Source of the DNA: a virus
IMG/VR virus record: IMGVR_UViG_3300020470_000868
Location: 1-64,000 of that record
Direction: 5' to 3' (one strand)
Length of the DNA stretch: 64,000 nucleotides
Below are positions 25,057 to 31,884 of this stretch, piece by piece. The notes under the pieces were generated by a model that saw only the letters and a list, made by a program, of their open reading frames with translations, searched no databases and was not told the origin of the DNA. Both the position numbers and the translations under genes were made by a program. Each line of letters starts with the position of its first letter. Position 1 is the first letter of the stretch.

Positions 25057-25876
25057 CGAATAACTCCTCCAATGGTGATTTTATACTATAGTTAGTAATT
25101 AAAAGTTCCTTCTTTCTAGTATTGTCTTCTCTGTGTTGCATTCCATACGTAATAGAATATTTTTCTATATTATAACTTTTGAATAGTTCTTCAATGTTTT
25201 CATTGATGTTATATGTGATCATCCAGTTGTTAGTTGTCTCTGCACAATTATATGCAAACTGTCTGTGGTCAAAACCTTTGTGCATTGTTCCACCTTTACC
25301 ACCATATAAAAAATCTTTTATATCATATGGAGGATCTAAGAAGAGAAAAGCATCACCACCAAAACAAGAATTATAATCTAAGTTAGTTATCTTCCAATCT
25401 TGAATCAGTTCTCCATAGTAAGGTAAGTTCTTAATACCTTTCTTAGTGAAATTCTGTACTGATGCCTGTGGTGAAAATGATGAGTTCTCTGTTAGACCTG
25501 AGTAGGAACATTTATTCATTACCCAAAAGTAAACAGCAGACAAAAACATATCAGAGTCATTAACTCTAGTCTTTGCTGCGTGATATAGTTCTCTTGCTTT
25601 CTCAGGAGTATCGTGATTCATCTTCAATCCCATTAGGGCATCAGATAAAGTATCATAATCTTCTTGTAAGATAGTCCAGAAATTATACAAAGGAACGTAT
25701 AAGTCATTTACCCATACAGGTATATCTCTATATCTTTTTGTAAATTCTATAGCAGTAGAACCACCACCAAGAAAAGGTTCTCGATATTCTGTCATACGTG
25801 GCATCTTGTCCACGAGCATTGGTGCTACTCTTGACTTTCCACCAGGATACCTAAGAGGAGTCTTCAATGATTTCAT
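25049..25876 (-). CDS. dam: DNA adenine-N6 methyltransferase (Dam, D12 class)
   Basis: 275 residues. The SAM site PLRYPGGKSRVAPML and EPFLGGGSTAIEF lie near residues 8-45, and the catalytic DPPY motif is in AFLFLDPPYDIKDF near residue 180. This order is that of the D12 (GATC-type) class, as in T4 Dam. It would methylate adenines in phage DNA to resist restriction or mark the genome. It overlaps its neighbours on both sides (8 bases and TAATG). Confidence 0.92.
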   Translation of the reverse strand: MKSLKTPLRYPGGKSRVAPMLVDKMPRMTEYREPFLGGGSTAIEFTKRYRDIPVWVNDLYVPLYNFWTILQEDYDTLSDALMGLKMNHDTPEKARELYHAAKTRVNDSDMFLSAVYFWVMNKCSYSGLTENSSFSPQASVQNFTKKGIKNLPYYGELIQDWKITNLDYNSCFGGDAFLFLDPPYDIKDFLYGGKGGTMHKGFDHRQFAYNCAETTNNWMITYNINENIEELFKSYNIEKYSITYGMQHREDNTRKKELLITNYSIKSPLEELFVD

Positions 25877-26412
25877 TATGAATTTAATCTTGTTATTATA
25901 TTACCACTAACTGACACTCTTTGTCCAGTAGATTTGTAGGGATACACATAATGTTTTAACCAAGCAGGAAAAATATAAATGTCACCTACCTGTGGTTTGA
26001 TTGGACCATACTGACACCTTGCGTGTGGTAACTGTTCTCCATAGTTAAACACGATCGAACCTGCTATCTCTGGTTCATCATACATTCCAGGTGGAATATC
26101 TACATAAACTACAAAACTAAATTCACCTGCGTGATTATGTACAGGTTGCCAATCATCTGCACGTTGAAAGTTTACCCATATAGGTTCTATATCAATATAA
26201 TTTTGATTAGTATATGTGCCAATGTGTTTACGCAATTCATCTAAATCACGTTTACTTGGATAGATATAAAATTGTTCTTCTAGTTGACCTGCTAATATAC
26301 CAGACGCATCCTGTGATGGTTCTGCATCAAAAGCATATCTTAGTAAGTCTAGTCTTACATCTTCATCTATTCTACCGTGATAAATTTTAGGACCGAAAGG
26401 AGTTAAGATCAT
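25876..26412 (-). CDS. 2OG-Fe(II) oxygenase superfamily protein (HxH type)
   Basis: 178 residues. QPVHNHAGEFSFVVYVDIP carries the first iron-ligand histidines, GSIVFNYGEQ the following strand, and IFPAWLKHYVYPYKSTGQRV the distal His and Arg. The signatures are those of the PF13759-like phage oxygenases. Flanked by dam and a second oxygenase of the same type with TAATG overlaps, so these were probably gained or duplicated as a block. Confidence 0.86.
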   Translation of the reverse strand: MILTPFGPKIYHGRIDEDVRLDLLRYAFDAEPSQDASGILAGQLEEQFYIYPSKRDLDELRKHIGTYTNQNYIDIEPIWVNFQRADDWQPVHNHAGEFSFVVYVDIPPGMYDEPEIAGSIVFNYGEQLPHARCQYGPIKPQVGDIYIFPAWLKHYVYPYKSTGQRVSVSGNIITRLNS

Positions 26413-27020
26413 TAGTTTACTTTTAGGTTTACCATATTCTGTCCATAAGGACCAAAGTTAATACCACCATCAGGTAGAGCATTCCAAGCAATAACAGCAC
26501 GTGGTTCTGGACCGTGATGTGGTACAGACCAATGAATCATCCAACTTGGCCAGATCAATAGTTGACCTACAGTTGGTTCTATCGCTACAGCATTCTCATA
26601 TGTTCCACTTATTATCTCTAGTTGATTCATCGTACGTGGTGTCAGAGGGTCCTGGAAGACCGTAGGAGACCCTTCTGTGAGGTAATAGATACCAGACAGG
26701 TATGAAAACGGATGCCTATGTGCTTGATGACAACCACCGCTATCAGGTCCACTTACATTTCCCCAAGACATACAGACCTTGAAGTCACCTTCAAACTGTA
26801 ATTGTTCTTCAGTTTTTATATCATTCAAACATTTTTCAAACCATTTATGTATGTCCTTAAATTCTTCTCTCTCAAATAAATCACCTTTAGTAGTCTCTAC
26901 AGTATTAGGAATATTAAATAACCCACGTTCACATTCCATAAGGGTCTGTAAAGTAGGTTCTACTAAATCTTTATTATCAAATGAATAAAACTTAACTGGG
27001 AAGAATTCGTGTGTGTCCAT
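26412..27020 (-). CDS. 2OG-Fe(II) oxygenase superfamily protein (HxH type)
   Basis: 202 residues. GCHQAHRHPFSYLSGIYYL holds the iron-binding histidines; TVFQDPLTPR follows. LIWPSWMIHWSVPHHGPEPR supplies the distal His and the Arg for 2-oxoglutarate. This is the closest in the window to the canonical PF13759 pattern. It overlaps the next gene upstream by 29 bases. Substrate unknown; cyanophage enzymes of this type have been suggested to modify proteins or DNA bases, without proof. Confidence 0.88.
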   Translation of the reverse strand: MDTHEFFPVKFYSFDNKDLVEPTLQTLMECERGLFNIPNTVETTKGDLFEREEFKDIHKWFEKCLNDIKTEEQLQFEGDFKVCMSWGNVSGPDSGGCHQAHRHPFSYLSGIYYLTEGSPTVFQDPLTPRTMNQLEIISGTYENAVAIEPTVGQLLIWPSWMIHWSVPHHGPEPRAVIAWNALPDGGINFGPYGQNMVNLKVN

Positions 27021-27579
27021 AATAATTAATGTTCAAGATAGTTCTTGAAGAATGTTTTCTAGGTGCATTACCAGAGTGATACATACGACCATCAAAGATT
27101 ACATACTTTCCTTTCTCAGGATCTATGTATTGTTTAGGTCTGACGTTCTCTGGATTTTCACCATACCGTTCTTTATATATCGTAGTTGGACCATCGCTAT
27201 TATCACAATAGTAAATCATAACCCAATGTCCAAACGGTGCGTCAACGTGTGGTTGTGTAGGTGGCACTTTATTCTTCATAGTCTTTGCTGCACGTACACG
27301 AATTAACTCACCAAAATCTCCGTCAACATTTTTTACCATCCACTTCCAAAATTTATCAAACACAATATCATATGCGTTTGACTTTATCTGATTGTCAGTA
27401 ACAATAGTGTGTGCAAAGTATGGATGTTCTTCATAACCATCTAACTGTAATACTTCAGCAGTGCCATTATAAAATGAGGTCTGCTCTTGATAAAACCACG
27501 GAAAGGTATTATCTCTGCACAAGACCTCATACATAAAATCTGATATGTCTCTTGGAATATATCCTACTTGTATTGACAT
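26992..27579 (-). CDS. 2OG-Fe(II) oxygenase, prolyl-hydroxylase-like (HxD type)
   Basis: 195 residues. PPTQPHVDAPFGHWVMIYYC contains the H-x-D ligands, GPTTIYKERY follows, and KYVIFDGRMYHSGNAPRKHS ends with the distal His and basic residues before TILNINY. It lies immediately after gp44, whose coding end it overlaps by 16 bases. It differs clearly from the HxH group next to it, so the cluster is not just a recent duplication. Confidence 0.86.
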   Translation of the reverse strand: MSIQVGYIPRDISDFMYEVLCRDNTFPWFYQEQTSFYNGTAEVLQLDGYEEHPYFAHTIVTDNQIKSNAYDIVFDKFWKWMVKNVDGDFGELIRVRAAKTMKNKVPPTQPHVDAPFGHWVMIYYCDNSDGPTTIYKERYGENPENVRPKQYIDPEKGKYVIFDGRMYHSGNAPRKHSSRTILNINYYGHTRILPS

Positions 27580-28505
27580 TGCATCATCATTTCGGTTAGG
27601 AACGCAACTAAGTTAATCTCTTGATCTGCAACAAATGCAGTTTTGTATTGATAGTCAGCAATAATTAGAACTGCCTGTGGAATACTTTGTGGTTGTAAAT
27701 GATCATACAGAGAATCATAGATAGTTCTCATAATAGAATTAGGATCGTTATCTAAGTTAGATACAACCCACTTACGCATCTTAGTAAACTCTTTTGTTTT
27801 TAAATAAGATACTAGATCATTTAGATTAGTTGATTGCTGTACAGCAAGAACACCTGTATCAATTTGTCCAATAGAAGAATATCTTTGTAGTTCATTAAGT
27901 GTTCTTCTAAAGTCAGGAAAATATTTCTGTACTAAAGCAGCAACAACTTTAGGTTCATAACCTACGTGCTCTTTATCTAGTATAGTTTTTATGCTAGTAA
28001 AAAATCCTGCTGCTATAGTTGCTTTCTCTTTACCTGTGATTGAGAAATCAATTACACTACATCTTGAATGCAATGGTTCTATAATTTTATTCTTATAGTT
28101 ACAAGTAAAAATAAATCTACAGTTACTACTAAACTCTTCTATAGATGCTCTAAGTAAAAGTTGAACATCGTGAGTAGTATTATCTGCTTCATCAATAATA
28201 ATTACTTTATGTTTTGCAGAAGATGCTAGAGACATAGTAGATGCAAAATTCTTTGCATTGTTTCTAACAGTGTCTAAGAATCTACCTTCATCAGATCCAT
28301 TGATTACATAATAGTCTGCACCAATCTGTTCACACATTGCTTTAGCAACAGTGGTCTTTCCAATCCCAGGAGGACCTGATAGTAATAGATTAGGTAGTTC
28401 TCCTTTCTCTACAAACTTATTTAAAACATCTTTTATATTTTCTGGAAGAATACACTCATCAATAGTTTTGGGTCTGTATTTTTCAACCCATAAAAAATTA
28501 CTCAT
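27564..28505 (-). CDS. 44: Sliding clamp loader large subunit, T4 gp44-like
   Basis: 313 residues from ATG 28505 (T4 gp44 is 319). AAA+ motifs: WVEKYRPKTIDECILP, Walker A GPPGIGKT at 44-51, Walker B VIIIDEADNTTHDVQ, and the sensor/arginine finger region EPLHSRCSVIDF. It loads clamp gp45 with gp62. The in-frame ATG at 28517 is less likely since TAATG coupling with the gene before favours 28505. Confidence 0.96.
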   Translation of the reverse strand: MSNFLWVEKYRPKTIDECILPENIKDVLNKFVEKGELPNLLLSGPPGIGKTTVAKAMCEQIGADYYVINGSDEGRFLDTVRNNAKNFASTMSLASSAKHKVIIIDEADNTTHDVQLLLRASIEEFSSNCRFIFTCNYKNKIIEPLHSRCSVIDFSITGKEKATIAAGFFTSIKTILDKEHVGYEPKVVAALVQKYFPDFRRTLNELQRYSSIGQIDTGVLAVQQSTNLNDLVSYLKTKEFTKMRKWVVSNLDNDPNSIMRTIYDSLYDHLQPQSIPQAVLIIADYQYKTAFVADQEINLVAFLTEMMMQCQYK

Positions 28506-29005
28506 TATGAAATCCAAGAAGGTTTGCGTTCTGGTCTACGAAGATAATTATCGCACACCCAAGGTTTAGATGCAATGTATCTTTTGTATGCTGTAAAAGT
28601 GTCGATAGTATTATCGTACTTGAACTCATCATACATTGCTCTTACAAAATTTGTAGGTGCAGGACTATCAGGAAATATAATATCAGCACACTCGATAGTG
28701 TATTGACAACTGTGTGTCTTACCATAACGATGAGTGTACTCTGCACATAAGGCAAGTCCGTGTTCTATTAACCAACGAAAGTATGTCTGTGCCCATACTG
28801 TACAAGGATGATTACGAAATGCACCTTTGTCTGTTTTATATGGAGCACCGTCTAACTTGGGTAGAACACCGAAACCGTGACCCCACTTTTCTGATGCAAC
28901 AATAGAAAGCATTTGACAAGTTTCTAGTGGCATCTTGACAATGTGTTTGTCAGGTAATACTTGTGCTGACTTTACAGGGTCAGCATCTGTGACAAAAATA
29001 TTCAT
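28505..29005 (-). CDS. Conserved phage protein, pyrimidine-dimer-glycosylase-like in some annotations
   Basis: 166 residues. The opening (NIFVTDADPVKSAQVLPDKH, IVKMPLETCQML) and KGAFRNHPCTVWAQTY, ALCAEYTHRYGKTHS and DEFKYDNTIDTFTAYKRYI belong to a widespread phage and bacterial family with conserved DKHxVKM and NHPCxxW signatures. I recall such proteins being labelled endonuclease V/pyrimidine dimer glycosylase, but the sequence does not match T4 DenV closely, so the enzyme role is uncertain. It sits between gp45 and gp44 genes. Confidence 0.7.
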   Translation of the reverse strand: MNIFVTDADPVKSAQVLPDKHIVKMPLETCQMLSIVASEKWGHGFGVLPKLDGAPYKTDKGAFRNHPCTVWAQTYFRWLIEHGLALCAEYTHRYGKTHSCQYTIECADIIFPDSPAPTNFVRAMYDEFKYDNTIDTFTAYKRYIASKPWVCDNYLRRPERKPSWIS

Positions 29006-29463
29006 TCTTTAGATCTCCATTCTTTTCTCATCCTAACATAGGTGTCACATTTAGCAACAATGTCTCTAATCTTTTTAAATATTTGTGCCGACTTAGCATA
29101 CTTATTAGTCAGATGATCTGGTTCTTGAGGTTTGACATTCTTATTCTCATCATATTTGTTGCCATCTTTATGATTAGCATAACGTCTTGACCTAGTAAAT
29201 CCCATCTCTAAAAATTTACGACACATATCCATACCAATAAAATCCTCTTCATCTCTGTAATCGAGATACATCGAGTAAATTTTATTGGATGATGTTACTG
29301 CTTCATCAGGAGTTTTGAATCTCCAATGAGCACATATGTCGTTAGTATAAGGGCGAACCAGTAGAACTCCTTGCTCTCCCCTTCCAATACGATAAAGTTC
29401 ACGAGTTTTCTCGTCTGTAAAGTCAAGAGACTTATAATCGAGTCCATAATCAAATTCTTTCAT
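29002..29463 (-). CDS. DUF4385-like conserved protein
   Basis: 153 residues. FDYGLDYKSLDFTDEKTREL, YRIGRGEQGVLLVRPYTNDI, HWRFKTPDEA and FIGMDMCRKFLEMGFTRSRR match my memory of the DUF4385 family, found in cyanophages and bacteria with no known function. The basic RSRRYANHKDGNKY segment may bind nucleic acid. ATGA overlap with the next gene. Confidence 0.78.
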   Translation of the reverse strand: MKEFDYGLDYKSLDFTDEKTRELYRIGRGEQGVLLVRPYTNDICAHWRFKTPDEAVTSSNKIYSMYLDYRDEEDFIGMDMCRKFLEMGFTRSRRYANHKDGNKYDENKNVKPQEPDHLTNKYAKSAQIFKKIRDIVAKCDTYVRMRKEWRSKE

Positions 29464-29742
29464 CTAGTCGAGTGCGTCTAGTTTACCGTGCTTTACAGGT
29501 TTGTGATCTTTCATACCACCGTGGTTTCCGTCTCCAGGAAGTTTACCAGTTGCTATGTAAGTAACTGCATCAACTGATCCTTGAAGTCTAGTAAGATCTT
29601 GTTCGAGTTTTACATACTCATCATACCACCCTTGCAACTCATCTTTTCTAGCAGTGAGTTGTTTGATACGTTTGTCGAATCTTGCCAACAGTTGTTCTGG
29701 ATTTTCTGTTGGTTTTGGAGTGTCGTGTTTCTTAAGTTTCAT
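29464..29742 (-). CDS. Small coiled-coil protein next to clamp gene
   Basis: 92 residues. A long amphipathic helix (LLARFDKRIKQLTARKDELQ and onward to RLQGSVDAV) is followed by a Gly/His/Lys-rich tail. Its ATG overlaps the gp45 stop as ATGA, so it is produced along with the clamp. No family recognised. Confidence 0.65.
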   Translation of the reverse strand: MKLKKHDTPKPTENPEQLLARFDKRIKQLTARKDELQGWYDEYVKLEQDLTRLQGSVDAVTYIATGKLPGDGNHGGMKDHKPVKHGKLDALD

Positions 29743-30410
29743 TGTGGTTCAAGAGCGATAAAGTATTGCAGATCACGATTCACTGCATCAAATAGAGCAC
29801 ATCTATTATCATAGATTGTAACATCATATTCTTCGGGTTGCAACCTAAGATTCTCTACTTTAAAACAATAGCAAAGATCATCTTCAGTTGTTGTTCCTAC
29901 TGGCACTTCATAACTGTTAGATGTCTCATTCTTTTTATCACATACAGTTAATACAAGAGAACCATTCTTGGAATATAAACATAAATCTTGAACTGCATAA
30001 ACTGATGCTGCACGTAGAAGATTATCTAACACATTAGGTTTAAGAGTAAACTTAACTGTCTTAGTGTCAGGTAGTTTAACTCCATCTTTAGGAGGTTGTA
30101 CTACGAGTTCTGGGTCGCTGTAGAAGAAGTTTGATTCTGCACCCGATTCATCTTTGATGATAACCTTACTGTCTGAACTGAAATCAAAGATAGGGTTCTC
30201 AAACATCGAGAGACCAGAGAGAAATACACCGAGGTCATAAATGGGGACTTGTGTAGGAAAGACTTCTTCGACTTCAGCAGAAGCAAATATGTTTTTGTTA
30301 ACACTGATCGTACGGATTTTAGAACCAGGATTGATAACAATAGATTTGTTGATCGTCGCAAAATTTTTAAGTGTGTTGAATGTGGATTTAGTTAATTTAA
30401 CTTGGGTCAT
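29739..30410 (-). CDS. 45: DNA polymerase sliding clamp, T4 gp45-like
   Basis: 223 residues from ATG 30410 (MTQVKLTKSTFNTLKNFATI), matching T4 gp45 (228). The longer frame upstream overlaps the DUF3310-like gene and is not part of the protein. Two similar beta domains are visible (KFTLKPNVLDNLLRAASVYA begins the second). The trimeric ring tethers gp43 and also activates late transcription with gp55 (and gp33 in T4). Confidence 0.94.
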   Translation of the reverse strand: MTQVKLTKSTFNTLKNFATINKSIVINPGSKIRTISVNKNIFASAEVEEVFPTQVPIYDLGVFLSGLSMFENPIFDFSSDSKVIIKDESGAESNFFYSDPELVVQPPKDGVKLPDTKTVKFTLKPNVLDNLLRAASVYAVQDLCLYSKNGSLVLTVCDKKNETSNSYEVPVGTTTEDDLCYCFKVENLRLQPEEYDVTIYDNRCALFDAVNRDLQYFIALEPQ

Positions 30411-30669
30411 TGTTGTCGGACTTATCAGAGAAATGTAATAAGAGTATAGCATAGTGAACGATTTTAACAATGTCCTTCCTTGCTGTTCCCTTGCGGTCGT
30501 AACGAGAAGCATACTTTAAAATATTACTTCTACAGAATGCTTCAGCATCACCGACCGATTCTATAATGTCAAGAGTTTGTACTTGTCCATTTGAGTAGTG
30601 ACCTTCATAGGTCTTTTCAATGTACTTGTAAATTTCTTTGAGGAGTTTGTCCTCTTCATACTTGAACAT
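30397..30669 (-). CDS. DUF3310-like small protein
   Basis: 90 residues from ATG 30669. HYSNGQVQTLDIIESVGDAE, AFCRSNILKYASRYDRKGTA and KDIVKIVHYAILLLHF follow the DUF3310 pattern (HY...iE...f...N..KY..R..rKg..eDl.K...Y). The family is often called a nucleotide-kinase-like phage protein, without real evidence. A GC hairpin with T-run ends seven bases before the ATG, so there is no ordinary Shine-Dalgarno; an alternative ATG at 30726 inside the previous gene would add 19 residues. Confidence 0.72.
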   Translation of the reverse strand: MFKYEEDKLLKEIYKYIEKTYEGHYSNGQVQTLDIIESVGDAEAFCRSNILKYASRYDRKGTARKDIVKIVHYAILLLHFSDKSDNNDPS

Positions 30670-30671
30670 TA

Positions 30672-30693
30672 TAAAAGGGGGTTTATACCCCCC
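30672..30693 (-). terminator. Hairpin with T-tract between CobS-like and DUF3310-like genes
   Basis: GGGGGT/ACCCCC stem with a 4-base loop is followed by TTTTAT on the minus strand, directly before the ATG at 30669. It may be a terminator, a processing site or a translation block. Confidence 0.6.
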
Positions 30694-30700
30694 TAGTATA

Positions 30701-31804
30701 TCAGTCTTCCTTTTGGAAGTCAACATCTATCTTATCATAGAGTTCTAAGAATGCTTGCTTAGTCTCATCATCGAATCTGTTGATGCTGTACTTGATTGCA
30801 TCTTCTTTCTTGTTGAAGATTGAGTATGCACGCATAATGTGTACAAGTCTACGAGTAGAGATTACTTCATCAATACCTCCATCGTTGAATGTCTTACGGA
30901 TGACCTGTGCCCAATCACATAGACGAGATACAAAGTCTTTGTCATTGATCTTTAGATCAGTAGCGATCTTAGTAAGAATCTTATTCTCAACAGTAACTGT
31001 TGGATACTCTTGCTCTAGTGTGATAGCAAATCTCTCAAGGAATGCTTCATTAAGAACATTGGTGCCGATGAATCTACCATCGTCAGAACCTTTACCTTTG
31101 GTATTAGCAGTTGCAAATACATTGAATCCATTAGCAGGTTTTACATACCTACCTAGTTTCTTAAGGAATACACCTTTACCTTCTAGTACAGATTGTAAGC
31201 AAAGAATTTTGTTTGATGCTAGGTCAATCTCATCAAGGAGAAGGATAGCACCTCTTTCAAGTGCTTCGATAACTGGACCATTGTGCCATACAGTATCTCC
31301 ATTGACTAAACGGAAACCACCGATAAGATCATCTTCATCTGTCTCAACTGTGATGTTGACTCTTACAAAGTCTTTCTTGAGTTGAGCACACGCTTGTTCT
31401 ACACCGAATGTCTTACCGTTACCAGATAGACCAGAGATGAATGTAGGATAGAAAACGTTTGAACTGATAATCTTTTTAAGAGCAGTGAAGTTACCAAAAG
31501 GAACATAGTTAGGGTCAATTTCTGGAACAAGTATTTGCTCTGAACGAGGAACAGATTGTACTTGCTGAACAGCAGGTGTAGCAGCAGGTGCTTTGAATGT
31601 TTGCTCTAGTTCTTTAACAGATAGGTTCCACTTACCAATAGCAACTTTGTAAGTCTTAAGACGTTTCTTGATTGTTGCTAGTGAACAACGGAACTCATCA
31701 GCAGCAGATAGTAGTTCTTTGACAGATACTTCATTGCCGAAGTTTGTTGTTAAGTATGTGACTATATCAGGTGTGGTCACAGGAATTGCAGTTGTAAAAG
31801 GCAT
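30701..31804 (-). CDS. cobS: CobS-like MoxR-type AAA+ ATPase
   Basis: 367 residues. After a non-conserved N-terminus with Pro/Ala linker, the AAA+ core has Walker A GLSGNGKT at 125-132, GGFRLVNGDTVWHNGPVIEA, Walker B ILLLDEIDLASNKIL, and sensor 1 FNVFATANTKG. LNEAFLERFAITLEQEYP follows. This is the CobS/MoxR pattern. CobS is a chaperone ATPase of cobaltochelatase in bacteria; cyanophage homologues are common. The VWA protein immediately upstream (with a terminator between) looks like its CobT-type partner. Cobalamin role is unproved. Confidence 0.85.
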   Translation of the reverse strand: MPFTTAIPVTTPDIVTYLTTNFGNEVSVKELLSAADEFRCSLATIKKRLKTYKVAIGKWNLSVKELEQTFKAPAATPAVQQVQSVPRSEQILVPEIDPNYVPFGNFTALKKIISSNVFYPTFISGLSGNGKTFGVEQACAQLKKDFVRVNITVETDEDDLIGGFRLVNGDTVWHNGPVIEALERGAILLLDEIDLASNKILCLQSVLEGKGVFLKKLGRYVKPANGFNVFATANTKGKGSDDGRFIGTNVLNEAFLERFAITLEQEYPTVTVENKILTKIATDLKINDKDFVSRLCDWAQVIRKTFNDGGIDEVISTRRLVHIMRAYSIFNKKEDAIKYSINRFDDETKQAFLELYDKIDVDFQKED

Positions 31805-31843
31805 TAGTTGTCTTGTGTCTATGTATATACAATAGCAATAAAA

Positions 31844-31863
31844 AACCCCCTTTCAAGGGGGTT
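31844..31863 (-). terminator. Rho-independent terminator
   Basis: AACCCCC pairs with GGGGGTT around a 6-base loop and is followed by TTTTA on the minus strand. It lies 21 bases beyond the stop of the VWA protein gene and separates it from the CobS-like gene, so the latter needs its own promoter or read-through. Confidence 0.85.
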
Positions 31864-31884
31864 GTGTGACACTAATATAATTGG

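Noticed and set aside
30780-31385. 201-residue plus-strand frame
   Set aside because: Antisense to the well-supported CobS-like ATPase; low-complexity Ser/Leu-rich translation, no start signal.
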